A stretch of DNA of 64,000 bases from Rathayibacter sp. VKM Ac-2804 (GCF_009866655.1 NZ_CP047420.1:3844001-3908000), one strand, 5' to 3'; shown: positions 25,628 to 34,444, numbered from the stretch's first letter. Numbers and translations: made by a program. Notes: generated by a model not told the origin, from the letters alone.

Positions 25628-26965
25628 TCAGGAGGCGAGCAGCGCCTCGGTCTCGCGGCGCAGCTCGAGCGCCTCGGCGAGCGACTCGTCGATGATCACG
25701 TCGTCCCAGCCGACGGTCGCGCCCTGCGCGACGTCGTGGCGCAGCTCGACGTGATGGGCCAGGGCGACGGGGAGCGCTCCGATGGCGACCGAGTGCTTCG
25801 CGGAGACGAGCTTGCCGTAGACGGTGAAGCCGCCCTCGCCGTCGAGGAACTCGCCGGCCTTCAGGTCCTTCTTCGCGGTCGCGACGACGTCGCCGTAGAA
25901 GCCCTCGGGGTGCCCGGTCGAGATGCCGCGCAGCGCCGCGTTGGCGATCGACACGTTCAACTCGAGGCCGACGTAGTGGTACGGCCGGTAGAGCGCCGCG
26001 TACTGCTTGGTCGGGTCCGGGTGCCACGGGTACTCGTCGAAACAGGTGGACACGTAGGGGTTGGTCGCCTTGACCACGACGTAGACGCCCTCCTGCGTGT
26101 TGTGCGGGATGAGGGAGCCGTCGCGCCGGACGCTCGACATCACGTCGACCGTCCCCTCGTGGTCGAGGGCGCCGCCGATCGAGCTCGGCCGGCTGATCGT
26201 CGCGATCTCCTCGACGTCGCCCGGCGTGAAGGTGAGGCCGGAGTCGGAGGGCACCAGGCCCGCCGCGTTCGCGACCGCCGCCATCTCGATCGCGGCCTTC
26301 GTGCCGTCGCGGAACGAGGTGTGCATGTACGGGTTGAGCTGTCCGGAGTCGGTCAGCTCCTTGCTGAACTCCCAGTTCTCCCAGACGTTGTCGGGGTTCA
26401 TCTGGTGGTAGTGCTCGAGGTACTTGGCGCCCTTGCCGGCGCAGACGACGTCGAAGCCGCTGGTGCGGGCCCAGTCGACGAGCTCCATGATCAGGGCGGG
26501 CTGGTCGCCGTACGCCATCGAGTAGACGATGCCCGCGGCCTCGGCGCGCTTGGCCAGCGCGGGGCCGGCCAGCGCGTCGGCCTCGACGGTGACCATGATG
26601 ATGTGCTTGCCGGTCTCGATCGCCCGGAGCGCGTGGTGCACGCCGACGATCGGGTTGCCGGTCGCCTCGACGATGACGTCGATGTCGTGCTCGAAGAGGA
26701 CGGCGGCGTTGTCGACGATGGTGGTCGTCCGGTTCGCGAGCGCCTCGGGGATGTCCGCGGCCATCGCCTCGGCCGGCCAGTCGACCAGCTCGAAGGCGCC
26801 GCGAGCCCGCGCGACGTTGACGTCGGCGATGGCGACCACGTGGACGCCGGGGATGTTGCGCGCCTGCGAGAGGTACATGGTGCCGTAGCGCCCGGCACCG
26901 ATCAGCCCGATGCGGATGGGGCGGCCCTCTCGTTCGCGATCGCCGAGGAGTTTGTACAGGTTCAC
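25628..26965 (-). CDS. Homoserine-dehydrogenase-like oxidoreductase with C-terminal SAF-like domain
   Basis: A 445-residue protein. Residues about 18-160 form an NAD(P)-binding domain (IRIGLIGAGRYGTM, then VEATGNPIVG). The C-terminal 90 or so residues (KDLKAGEFLDGEGGFTVYGKL) resemble SAF domains. GTG 26965 has AGAGAGG upstream and is preferred over a start 9 codons earlier. As first gene of the operon, it probably acts early in catabolism. Related proteins are often annotated as homoserine dehydrogenase or SAF-domain protein without a proven reaction; I do not know the substrate. Confidence 0.8.
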   Translation of the reverse strand: MNLYKLLGDREREGRPIRIGLIGAGRYGTMYLSQARNIPGVHVVAIADVNVARARGAFELVDWPAEAMAADIPEALANRTTTIVDNAAVLFEHDIDVIVEATGNPIVGVHHALRAIETGKHIIMVTVEADALAGPALAKRAEAAGIVYSMAYGDQPALIMELVDWARTSGFDVVCAGKGAKYLEHYHQMNPDNVWENWEFSKELTDSGQLNPYMHTSFRDGTKAAIEMAAVANAAGLVPSDSGLTFTPGDVEEIATISRPSSIGGALDHEGTVDVMSSVRRDGSLIPHNTQEGVYVVVKATNPYVSTCFDEYPWHPDPTKQYAALYRPYHYVGLELNVSIANAALRGISTGHPEGFYGDVVATAKKDLKAGEFLDGEGGFTVYGKLVSAKHSVAIGALPVALAHHVELRHDVAQGATVGWDDVIIDESLAEALELRRETEALLAS

Positions 26966-27083
26966 GGTGGCCTCTCTGGTCCGGGGGCGCACGGACGCAG
27001 AGGGCCGCCTCGGGGGCGGAGGACGTCGTCGTCGTGCGCAGTCTTCGTCGGGGAAGTGCTGCTCGCCGGCTCCCAGTGGAACC

Positions 27084-27100
27084 GGTACCAGTTTTGTACC
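27084..27100. promoter_or_regulatory. Probable LacI operator, GGTAC-N7-GTACC
   Basis: An inverted repeat GGTACCAGTTTTGTACC lies in the 217-base divergent region between the SAF-dehydrogenase gene and the second LacI gene. Read on the minus strand it also forms two ACTGGTAC-like words. The position fits control of both transcripts. Confidence 0.6.
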
Positions 27101-27182
27101 AGCAACGATTAGAGTGTGTCAACAGCGGGCGCGGCGGCCCGGTCCCGCGCCGATACGATTGCCCGACAGCTGGGGAGGAACC

Positions 27183-28208
27183 GTGCAGAAAGCACCGACG
27201 ATCCGCGACGTCGCGCGCAGTGCGGGCGTCTCGGTGTCCGTGGTGTCGCGCGTGCTCAACGACGGGACCGGCCCGGTCGCCGTCGACACCCGGCGCCGCG
27301 TGGTCGAGGCGATCGAGCAGCTCGGCTTCCGGCCGCGCGCCGCGGCCCGCGAGCTGAGCCACGGTCAGACCCTGTCCATCGGCCTGGTCCTGCCCGACCT
27401 GACGAACCCGTTCTTCGCCCGCCTGGCCGACAGCGTCGTCTGGGAGGCGCGCGCCCGCGGCGCCCAGGTGCTCCTGATGACGACGCAGGAGGACTCGCAC
27501 GTCGAGGGCGAGTCGCTCACCAGCCTGCTCGACCGCTCGGTCGGCGGCGTCATCGCGACCCCGTCCGGCGAGAACCTCGAGAAGTGGTCGCGGCTGCGCC
27601 GGGCCGGGATCGACGTCGTCTTCGTCGACCGCACCACCCCCGGTCTCGACGACGTCGACGTGGTCAGCATCGGCAACTCCGCCTCCGCCGCCCGCGCGAC
27701 CGATCACCTGCTCGCGCTCGGCCACCGCCGGATCGCGATCGTCTCGGGGCCGCTGCGCACCTCGACCGGCCAGGCGCGCGTCGCCGGCTACCGCGCCGCC
27801 CTCACCGCCGCCGGGCTGCCGATCGACGGCACGCTGATCCGCGAGGTCCCGTTCCGCGGCGACATCGGCGGCGAGGCCGTCGCCGCGCTGCTCGCCCTGC
27901 CGGAGCCGCCGACCGCCGTGATCGTCGCCAACACGGCGCAGGTGCGCAGCGCCGTGCACCGCCTGTTCCAGCTCGGCGTCGCGATCCCCGAGGCGCTCTC
28001 CGTGGTCGTCTTCGACGACAACCCGTGGAGCGAGCTCGTCACCCCGCCGCTCAGCGTCGTCCGCCAGCCGATCGACATGCTCGCCCGGCACAGCGTCGAC
28101 CTGGTGCTGGCCCGGATGCAGGGCCGCATCCCCGACACCCCCCAGCACATCGAGGTCCAGGCCGACCTCGTCATCCGCTCCAGCTGCGCCGCCCCGGCGG
28201 AGCGCTGA
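27183..28208 (+). CDS. LacI-family transcriptional regulator of the RbsABC-type operon
   Basis: A 341-residue regulator starting at GTG 27183, with GGGGAGGAA just upstream. The helix-turn-helix is TIRDVARSAGVSVSVVSRVL; the sensor domain includes LVLPDLTNPFFARLAD and FDDNPWSE. It is divergent from the transport and catabolic operon and most likely represses it through the GGTAC palindrome. The gene downstream (28244) is only 35 bases away and may be cotranscribed. Confidence 0.92.
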   Translation: MQKAPTIRDVARSAGVSVSVVSRVLNDGTGPVAVDTRRRVVEAIEQLGFRPRAAARELSHGQTLSIGLVLPDLTNPFFARLADSVVWEARARGAQVLLMTTQEDSHVEGESLTSLLDRSVGGVIATPSGENLEKWSRLRRAGIDVVFVDRTTPGLDDVDVVSIGNSASAARATDHLLALGHRRIAIVSGPLRTSTGQARVAGYRAALTAAGLPIDGTLIREVPFRGDIGGEAVAALLALPEPPTAVIVANTAQVRSAVHRLFQLGVAIPEALSVVVFDDNPWSELVTPPLSVVRQPIDMLARHSVDLVLARMQGRIPDTPQHIEVQADLVIRSSCAAPAER

Positions 28209-28243
28209 CTCCGCCCCACCACCCCTCCACGAAAGGCACTGCC

Positions 28244-28561
28244 ATGTCCGACCCCGTCGTCGTCACCGCGATCTTCACCCCCGCCGAGGGCCAGCGCGAC
28301 GCCCTCGTCGCCGCCCTCACGCCCGCCATCGCCGAGGTCCACGGCGAGGAGGGCTGCGAGCTCTACGCGATCCACGACTCCCCCGACGGCACCATCGTCA
28401 TGCTCGAGAAGTGGACCAGCGCCGAGGCCCTCGACGCCCACGGCGCCGGCGACCCCGTCGTCCGCCTGAACGCCGCCATCAAGGGCCTCGTCGCCGCGCC
28501 CCCCGTCGTCACCCGCCTCTCCCCGATCCCCGCCGGCACCGCCACCCAGGGCGCCCTCTAG
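28244..28561 (+). CDS. Antibiotic biosynthesis monooxygenase (ABM/YgiN-like) family protein
   Basis: A 105-residue alpha/beta-barrel protein preceded by GAAAGG. The pattern VVVTAIFTPAEGQRDALV, then EEGCELYAIHDS and MLEKWTSAEALDAH is typical of ABM-fold quinol monooxygenases and related small dimeric enzymes. It lies just after the LacI gene and before a hairpin, so it probably shares the regulator's transcript. Its part in sugar use, if any, is unclear. Confidence 0.85.
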   Translation: MSDPVVVTAIFTPAEGQRDALVAALTPAIAEVHGEEGCELYAIHDSPDGTIVMLEKWTSAEALDAHGAGDPVVRLNAAIKGLVAAPPVVTRLSPIPAGTATQGAL

Positions 28562-28579
28562 CCCGGACCCGCACCGACT

Positions 28580-28626
28580 CGCCCGAGAAGGCCCGTTCTC
28601 CACCCCGAGACGCACCTTCTCGGGCG
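28580..28626. terminator. Inverted repeat with 12-bp arms after the ABM gene
   Basis: CGCCCGAGAAGG at 28580-28591 pairs exactly with CCTTCTCGGGCG at 28615-28626 across a 23-nt loop. It lies between two convergent genes and may terminate transcription in both directions. Confidence 0.5.
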
Positions 28627-28641
28627 ACTCACCGCAGCCGC

Positions 28642-28680
28642 ATGCTGGTCGAGTAGCCCCGCAGGGGCGTATCGAGACCC
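28642..28680 (+). repeat. Single family A repeat unit
   Basis: One forward unit (ATGCTGGTCGAGTAGCCCC onward) directly follows the terminator-like hairpin and ends four bases before the stop of the minus-strand LacI gene. Confidence 0.85.
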
Positions 28681-28684
28681 GCCC

Positions 28685-29719
28685 TCAGCGCGGCGCGGCC
28701 ACCGACGCGCGCTCGATCAGCCGGGTCTCCAGCTCCAGCCGCGTCGCGCTCGAGGACAGCGGCCGGGCCGCGCGGTGCGCCTGGTGCAGCATCCGGAAGG
28801 CGGCGGCGCCCATGTCGGCGATCGGCTGCTGGATCGTGGTCAGCGGCGGCGTCGCCCAGGCCGACTCCTGCACGTCGTCGAAGCCGATCACGCTGAGGTC
28901 GTCGGGGATGCGCAGTCCCGCCTGGTCGGCCGCGTCGTAGACCCCGAGCGCCATCGTGTCCGAGAGCGCGAAGAGCGCCGTGGGCCGGATCAGCGCGTCC
29001 GACAGCATTGCGGAGGCGACGTCCCGCGCACGGTCCCGGTTCCAGCCGCCGTAGACCACGCGCTCCCGCGGCAGCGGCACCCCCGCGTCGCGCAGCGCCG
29101 TGCTGAAGCCGTCGAGCCGGGCACTGCTGTAGAGCTGCCCCCGGGCGCCCGCGATCACGCCGATGCGGGTGTGGCCCCGGCCGAGCAGGTGCTCCGCCGC
29201 CATCCGGCCGCCGTCCCAGTTGGTCGCGCCGATGCTCGCCACGTCGGCGGGCGGGCGGGTGATCGGATCCACGATCACCACGGGCAGCTCGGCGGTGGTG
29301 AGCAGGTGCAGCTGCGCGGCCGTCACGTCCACGAGGACGACGATCGCCCCGAGCGACGAGCGGCGCAGGAGCCGGTTGACCCACTCCCCGTCGGGGCGCG
29401 CGCGGGTGAGCACCAGGTCGACGCCGGCCGCCGCGGCCTCCTCCTCGATCCCGCCGAGGACGGGTCCGATCCAGGTGCCGTCGAGGTGGCCGACGACGAC
29501 GTCGACGATGTGCGCGACGTGCGGGTCCTCCGCCGGCGGGCGCAGACGGGGCCGGCGCCGGTAGCCGAGCTCGTGCGCGGCCTCCATCACCCGCAGCCGC
29601 GTCGCCTCGGAGACGTCGGTGCCGCCGCTGAGCACCTTCGAGACCGTCGGCACGCTCGTCGCCGCGCGCTCCGCGATGCGGGCCATGGTGGGGCGGGGAG
29701 CGGCACCGGTGTCGTCCAT
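28685..29719 (-). CDS. LacI-family transcriptional regulator
   Basis: A 344-residue regulator with helix-turn-helix TMARIAERAATSVPTVSKVL (about residues 11-30) and a PBP-like effector domain containing VIGFDDVQES and TIQQP. It is divergent from the thuA-like operon. The recognition helix (SVPTVSKVL) is close to that of the first LacI protein in the window (SIPTVSRVL), and both genes sit beside TTGCGCAA-type palindromes, so the two regulons could overlap. Confidence 0.92.
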   Translation of the reverse strand: MDDTGAAPRPTMARIAERAATSVPTVSKVLSGGTDVSEATRLRVMEAAHELGYRRRPRLRPPAEDPHVAHIVDVVVGHLDGTWIGPVLGGIEEEAAAAGVDLVLTRARPDGEWVNRLLRRSSLGAIVVLVDVTAAQLHLLTTAELPVVIVDPITRPPADVASIGATNWDGGRMAAEHLLGRGHTRIGVIAGARGQLYSSARLDGFSTALRDAGVPLPRERVVYGGWNRDRARDVASAMLSDALIRPTALFALSDTMALGVYDAADQAGLRIPDDLSVIGFDDVQESAWATPPLTTIQQPIADMGAAAFRMLHQAHRAARPLSSSATRLELETRLIERASVAAPR

Positions 29720-29849
29720 GCCCCCACTGTAGAGCAGAACGAGTTGCGAAACACTTCCCCGCTAGCACGACACCACGACGCATTCCGCGCCTTGCCCGGG
29801 ACTCTCCCGGGGTGCAGACTGAGGGGACGCGGGCGGGGGCGGCAACGTG

Positions 29850-29861
29850 AGTTGCGCAACT
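29850..29861. promoter_or_regulatory. LacI-type operator palindrome AGTTGCGCAACT
   Basis: A perfect 12-base palindrome lies 53 bases upstream of the thuA-like start, in the 194-base divergent region. A partial second copy, GAGTTGCGAAAC, lies near 29740 close to the LacI start. Confidence 0.7.
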
Positions 29862-29913
29862 ACCGTTCGATGACGAACCGCGGAGCGATCCGCCGAGCAC
29901 CCCGAGGACACCG

Positions 29914-30630
29914 ATGACCGACCTCCCCCCGACCACTCCCGCCAAGAGGGCGCTCGTCGTCCGCGGCGGCTGGGACGGCCACCAGCCCGTCGAGGCGACC
30001 GAGCTGTTCCTGCCCTTCCTCGCCGAGAACGGCTTCGAGGTGCGCGTCGAGGAGTCGACCGCCGTCTACGCCGACGAGGACTACCTCCGCACCGTCGACC
30101 TGATCGTGCAGTCCAACACCATGACCTCGATCGAGTGGCCCGAGTTCCTCGGCCTGCGCGCGGCCGTCGAGCGCGGCACCGGCCTGGCCGGCTGGCACGG
30201 CGGCATCGCCGACTCGTACCGGAACAACTCCGACTACCTGCAGCTGATCGGCGGCCAGTTCGTCTCGCACCCCGGCAAGCACCCGGACGAGCGCACCGGC
30301 GAGCAGTCGGACAACTACGTCCCGCACACGATCGAGATGACGGCCCTCGCCGCCGACCATCCGATCACGCAGGGCATCACCGACTTCGAGCTCACCACCG
30401 AGCAGTACTGGGTGCTGCACGACGACTACAACGACGTGCTCGCGACCACGACGCAGGCCGTCCGCGAGTGGGACCCGTGGCACCGCCCGATCACCTCCCC
30501 CGCCGTGTGGACCCGCCAGTGGGGCGCCGGCCGCATCTTCGTCTCGACCCCGGGCCACCGCGTCGAGATCCTCCAGGACGCCAACGTCCGCACCATCATC
30601 GAAAGGGGACTGCTGTGGGCCTCCCGCTGA
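29914..30630 (+). CDS. ThuA-family protein (trehalose-utilisation type)
   Basis: A 238-residue protein of the ThuA fold (class I glutamine-amidotransferase-like). The core segment GLAGWHGGIADSYRNNSDYL and later PGHRVEIL are characteristic. In rhizobia, ThuA acts with a GFO/IDH/MocA dehydrogenase (ThuB) in oxidation of trehalose and related disaccharides. The same pairing is seen here: the next gene overlaps by 16 bases and is a GFO/IDH/MocA enzyme. Control by the divergent LacI protein is likely. Confidence 0.88.
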   Translation: MTDLPPTTPAKRALVVRGGWDGHQPVEATELFLPFLAENGFEVRVEESTAVYADEDYLRTVDLIVQSNTMTSIEWPEFLGLRAAVERGTGLAGWHGGIADSYRNNSDYLQLIGGQFVSHPGKHPDERTGEQSDNYVPHTIEMTALAADHPITQGITDFELTTEQYWVLHDDYNDVLATTTQAVREWDPWHRPITSPAVWTRQWGAGRIFVSTPGHRVEILQDANVRTIIERGLLWASR

Positions 30631-31730
30631 GAGTCGGCATCATCGGAGTCGGGAAGATCAGCGAGCAGTACCTCGCGAACCTCCCGACCTTCCCCGGCCT
30701 CCGCCTCGTCGCGGTCGCGGATCTCAACACGGCCCGCGCGCAGGAGGTCGCCGACGAGCACGGCGTCCGCGCGCTCTCGGTCGACGACCTGATCGCCGAC
30801 CCCGAGGTCGACGCCGTGCTCAACCTGACCATCCCGGCCGCGCACGTCGAGATCGGCGCCCGCGCACTGAAGGCCGGCAAGCACGTCTTCGCGGAGAAGC
30901 CGCTGGGCCTGAACCCGGCCGAGGCCGCGCCGATGCTCGACCTGGCCGAGGAGCTGGGGCTGCGCTTCGGAAGCGCTCCCGACACCGTGCTCGGCACCGG
31001 CGTGCAGACCGCGCGGCAGACGCTCGACTCGGGAGTGATCGGCACGCCGATCGCCGCGCAGGTGCACTGGGCGGCGCCCGGCCACGAGCGCTGGCACCCG
31101 GCGCCCGAGTTCTACTACCAGCCCGGCGGCGGACCGCTGCTGGACATGGGCCCGTACTACCTGACCGCGCTGGTGCACTTCTTCGGTCCCGTCGTCCGGG
31201 TCACCGGCCTCGCGACCCGCTCGGACCGCCCGCGCACCATCGAGTCCGGCCCGCGCGCCGGCACGCCCATCTCCGTCTCGATCGACACGCACATCAGCGC
31301 GCTGCTCGAGCACGAGAACGGCGTCACCTCGACCGTGACCGTCAGCTTCGAGGTCTGGCGCAGCCGCGCGCCGAAGTTCGAGATCTTCGGCACGGAGGGC
31401 ACGATCTCGGTCCCCGACCCGAACATGTTCTCCGACCCGGTCGAGGTCGCCGTGCGCGACGAGGACTGGCGGGTCGTCCCCGACTCCGCCGGCGTCGTCG
31501 ACACCGGGCGCGGCGTCGGCCTCGCCGACATCGCCGAGGCGATCGAGGAGGACCGGCCGCACCGCGCCTCCGGCCGCCTCGCCCTGCACGTCCTCGAGAT
31601 CATGGACGCGATCCTGCGCTCGAGCGCCGAGAAGGCGGTCGTCGCGATCGAGACCACGGCGGAGCGGCCCGAGCTGCTCCCGCTGCGGACGGCCGCCGGC
31701 GAGCCGGTCGGCGAGCCCGTCCGCGCCTGA
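30615..31730 (+). CDS. GFO/IDH/MocA-family oxidoreductase (ThuB-like partner)
   Basis: A 371-residue protein from GTG 30615, inside the end of the thuA-like gene and preceded by GAAAGGGG. The Rossmann motif is VGIIGVGKISEQY and the catalytic segment FAEKPLGLNP keeps the EKP lysine. The later HWAAPGHERWHPAPEFYY and GGGPLLDMGPYYL segments are typical of sugar dehydrogenases of this family. It probably oxidises a glycoside or inositol-like sugar with NAD, in concert with ThuA. Confidence 0.9.
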   Translation: MGLPLRVGIIGVGKISEQYLANLPTFPGLRLVAVADLNTARAQEVADEHGVRALSVDDLIADPEVDAVLNLTIPAAHVEIGARALKAGKHVFAEKPLGLNPAEAAPMLDLAEELGLRFGSAPDTVLGTGVQTARQTLDSGVIGTPIAAQVHWAAPGHERWHPAPEFYYQPGGGPLLDMGPYYLTALVHFFGPVVRVTGLATRSDRPRTIESGPRAGTPISVSIDTHISALLEHENGVTSTVTVSFEVWRSRAPKFEIFGTEGTISVPDPNMFSDPVEVAVRDEDWRVVPDSAGVVDTGRGVGLADIAEAIEEDRPHRASGRLALHVLEIMDAILRSSAEKAVVAIETTAERPELLPLRTAAGEPVGEPVRA

Positions 31731-31756
31731 CCCCGCCGCCCGACCCGACCGACCCC

Positions 31757-31792
31757 GCGCCGGTCGCGACCTCTCCCGGTCGCGGCCGGCGC
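31757..31792 (+). terminator. Hairpin between the two GFO/IDH/MocA genes
   Basis: Arms 31757-31771 and 31778-31792 (15 bp, one mismatch or wobble) enclose a 6-nt loop. It may attenuate transcription of the third gene of the operon. Confidence 0.5.
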
Positions 31793-31813
31793 GCCCCTTC
31801 CGAGGAGACCCCG

Positions 31814-32977
31814 ATGACAGCACCTCTCCGCGTGGCGATGATCGGCCACGCCTTCATGGGCCGCGCCCACGCCCAGGCCTGGCGGACCGCGCCGCGCTTC
31901 TTCGACCTGCCGCTGCAGCCCGAGCTCGCCGTCGTCGTCGGCCGCGACGAGGGCCGCGCGCGGGCCGCCGCCGCCAACTTCGGCGCGACCGAGTCGTCGA
32001 TCGACTGGCGCGCCGTGATCGCCCGCGACGACATCGATCTGATCGACATCTGCACCCCGGGCGACCGGCACGCCGAGATCGCGATCGCCGCGCTCGAGGC
32101 CGGCAAGCACGTGCTCTGCGAGAAGCCGCTGGCGCGCTCCGTGCCCGAGGCGCGGACGATGACGGAGGCGGCCGCCGCCGCGACCGGCTTCGCGATGTGC
32201 GGCTTCAGCTACCGCCGCACCCCGGCGCTCGCCCTCGCCAAGCGCTTCATCGAGGAGGGCCGGCTCGGCGAGATCCGGCACGTCCGCGCGCAGTACCTGC
32301 AGGACTGGCTGAGCGACTCCGAGGGGCCGCTGACCTGGCGGCTCGACAAGGAGAAGGCCGGCTCCGGCGCCCTCGGCGACATCGGCGCGCACAGCATCGA
32401 CACCGCGCAGTGGCTCACCGGGCAGACGATCGACGGCGTCTCGGCGATGCTGCGCACCTTCGTCACCGAGCGCCCCGTCCTCTCCGCGCAGGCGGGACTC
32501 GGCGGTCGCGCCGAGGAGGGCGCCGAGCGCGGCCCGGTCACCGTCGACGACGCCGCCCTCTTCACGGCGACGCTCAGCGGAGGCGCCCTCGGCGTCTTCG
32601 AGTCGACCCGGCTCGCGCTCGGCCGCCGCAACGCGAACCGGATCGAGATCAACGGCGAGACCGGCTCGATCGCGTTCGACTTCGAGCGGCTGAACGAGCT
32701 GGAGTACTACGACGGCCGCGACCCCGAGGACGCGCAGGGCTTCCGCACCATCCAGGTGACGGAGCCCGTGCACCCCTACGCCGCCGCCTGGTGGCCGACC
32801 GGGCACGGGCTCGGCTACGAGCACGTCTTCAGCCACCAGGTCGTCGACCTCGTCACGGCGATCGCGGAGGGCGTCCAGCCCACGCCGTCGTTCGCCGACG
32901 CGCTGCAGGTGCAGCAGGTGCTCGACGCCGTCGAGCGCAGTGCCGCGGACGGCTCCCGCCTCACCGCGACCCGCTGA
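31814..32977 (+). CDS. GFO/IDH/MocA-family oxidoreductase
   Basis: A 387-residue protein with VAMIGHAFMGRAHAQAW as nucleotide-binding start and LCEKPLARSVPEA as the EKP site. CGAGGAGA precedes the ATG. The HSIDTAQWLTG segment supplies the usual active-site Asp and His. It is the second dehydrogenase of the thuA-like operon, separated from the first by 83 bases with a hairpin. Two different dehydrogenases suggest sequential or reversible oxidation and reduction of a sugar, as in epimerisation through a keto-sugar. Confidence 0.9.
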   Translation: MTAPLRVAMIGHAFMGRAHAQAWRTAPRFFDLPLQPELAVVVGRDEGRARAAAANFGATESSIDWRAVIARDDIDLIDICTPGDRHAEIAIAALEAGKHVLCEKPLARSVPEARTMTEAAAAATGFAMCGFSYRRTPALALAKRFIEEGRLGEIRHVRAQYLQDWLSDSEGPLTWRLDKEKAGSGALGDIGAHSIDTAQWLTGQTIDGVSAMLRTFVTERPVLSAQAGLGGRAEEGAERGPVTVDDAALFTATLSGGALGVFESTRLALGRRNANRIEINGETGSIAFDFERLNELEYYDGRDPEDAQGFRTIQVTEPVHPYAAAWWPTGHGLGYEHVFSHQVVDLVTAIAEGVQPTPSFADALQVQQVLDAVERSAADGSRLTATR

Positions 32978-32990
32978 CCGGACCTCCTCG

Positions 32991-33020
32991 GACGGCCGCC
33001 CTGCTCGCGGGGCGGCCGTC
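32991..33020 (+). terminator. 11-bp hairpin ending the thuA-like operon
   Basis: GACGGCCGCCC (32991-33001) and its exact complement (33010-33020) enclose an 8-nt loop 14 bases after the last stop codon. Confidence 0.65.
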
Positions 33021-33194
33021 CGTCGCGCGAGGGGCGGCCGTGACGCCGCGGAGCCGTCCGCCCCGATGCGTCGGCACTCCCCCGATCCCCGACACGGCCA
33101 CGGGCCCCTTTCGGGGGGAGCACTGCCGGAAAACCCCGTAAACTGGGGTCCAGGGGGACGTCGACGCTCGTCCCGGGGCGCGAAGGGGACTGCA

Positions 33195-34103
33195 GTGGGG
33201 ATCGGTTTCCGGACCGCGGGAGAACTGCGAGTGCTCGCCGGTGCGCGCCTCCACCCCGTCGTCGGACCGGCCCTCAGCCGCTCCCGCGACCGCTCCCGCC
33301 TCTCGGCCGGCCTGTCGATGCCGAGCGGCCCCGGTCTCGTGCGGCCCTCGCCGCTGGCGCAGCCGTGGGAGGCACCGCTGATCCGGCTGATCCGCGCCGG
33401 TGCCCCCGCCGCCGAGCTGCACGAGGCGACCGCCGCCTCCCCGGAGGGCTCGAAGCTCGCGGCCGTGATCGAGCTCGTCCGCGACGCGCTCTCGCGCCGC
33501 GAGGACGACCGCGCCCTCCGTCTGGCGGGCTGGCTGGTGCGGATGCGCTACGACCCGTCCGCCGATCCGTTCCTCCGCCGCTACGGGATCGTCCTGACCG
33601 CCCACCTGCCGCTCAGCGCCGGCCTCGACATCGACGTGCCGCTCGACGCGACCGCGCTCCGCCTGCTCTTCGCCGAGCTCGCCGCCGCGGACGACCCCGC
33701 CGGTGCCACCGCGGCCGTCGAGACCTTGCCGCCCTCGACGCTGGCCGCCTCCTCGCTCGCCGCGCTCTACTCCGCCCGGCGGCGCTGGAGCGACATGGCG
33801 CAGTTCTCCGCGCCGGTGGTCAACGTCGACGCCCCGTCCGCCGCGGTCCTCATCCGCCGCGGTGTCGCCCTGCGCGAACTCGGCCTGATCGAGAGCGCCC
33901 TCGAGGCGTTCGACCGCGTGGTGCGGCCGAACGTCACCACCGCCCGGCCCGTCGAGCTCCGGATCGAGGCCCTCTACGAGCGGGCCAGCACCCACCTCGC
34001 CGACGGCCGGCGCGCGCCCGCCCGCCGCGACCTGGAGCGCGTGCTCGCCCAGTACCCCGAGAGCGCCGAGGCCCACGAGCTGATGTCGGCCGTCAGCCGC
34101 TGA
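33195..34103 (+). CDS. Tetratricopeptide-repeat-like protein of unknown function
   Basis: A 302-residue protein from GTG 33195, preceded by GAAGGGGA. It has no signal peptide or membrane segment. The C-terminal half is helical and repeat-like (LAALYSARRRWSDMAQFSAP, RGVALRELGLIESALEAFDR, YERASTHLADGRRAPARRDL), consistent with two or three TPR units; the N-terminal 60 residues are basic and unrecognised. It stands alone between a terminator and a repeat field. A scaffold role is possible; no partner is evident. Confidence 0.8.
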   Translation: MGIGFRTAGELRVLAGARLHPVVGPALSRSRDRSRLSAGLSMPSGPGLVRPSPLAQPWEAPLIRLIRAGAPAAELHEATAASPEGSKLAAVIELVRDALSRREDDRALRLAGWLVRMRYDPSADPFLRRYGIVLTAHLPLSAGLDIDVPLDATALRLLFAELAAADDPAGATAAVETLPPSTLAASSLAALYSARRRWSDMAQFSAPVVNVDAPSAAVLIRRGVALRELGLIESALEAFDRVVRPNVTTARPVELRIEALYERASTHLADGRRAPARRDLERVLAQYPESAEAHELMSAVSR

Positions 34104-34125
34104 CCCGCCCGTCGTCGCCCCGCCC

Positions 34126-34222
34126 ATGCTGATCGAGTAGCCCTCGCAGAGGGCGTATCGAGATCCACCATCCCCGAACAGCGGGTCTCGATACGCCGCT
34201 CTCCGACTACTCGACCACCATG
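34126..34222. repeat. Family A composite palindrome
   Basis: A forward unit, a short spacer and a reverse unit form one palindrome of about 97 bases, starting 22 bases after the TPR gene stop. It is the first of three repeats that fill the gene-free stretch 34104-34444. Confidence 0.88.
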
Positions 34223-34237
34223 CCCTCGCCCGCTCCT

Positions 34238-34277
34238 CAGAAGTCGCGGTAGTCGCCCGCGAGTACCGCAACTTCTG
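34238..34277. repeat. Family B hairpin repeat, copy 1
   Basis: CAGAAGTCGCGGTAGTCG and the mirrored GAGTACCGCAACTTCTG form an imperfect palindrome of 40 bases. The same sequence recurs at 49261, 50908 and 50966, each time beyond a gene end. Confidence 0.8.
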
Positions 34278-34307
34278 CTGAACGGACTGCCCTCGCCGGA
34301 CCATGCC

Positions 34308-34376
34308 GACGAGGAGCCCGCGCAGCGGGCACCCCCTGCTGATCGAGGAGCCCGCGCAGCGGACGTACCGAGGTCC
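34308..34376 (+). repeat. Two degenerate family A units
   Basis: A half-unit (GACGAGGAGCCCGCGCAGCG, 34308-34330) and a decayed full unit ending CGTACCGAGGTCC (34336-34376). Both have GAG in place of the TAG seen in typical copies. Confidence 0.7.
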
Positions 34377-34444
34377 CCCACCGCAGGCAGCGGAAAGGGG
34401 CGCCCCCGTCACCGGGAACGCCCCTCCACGTCCGATCGACCGGC

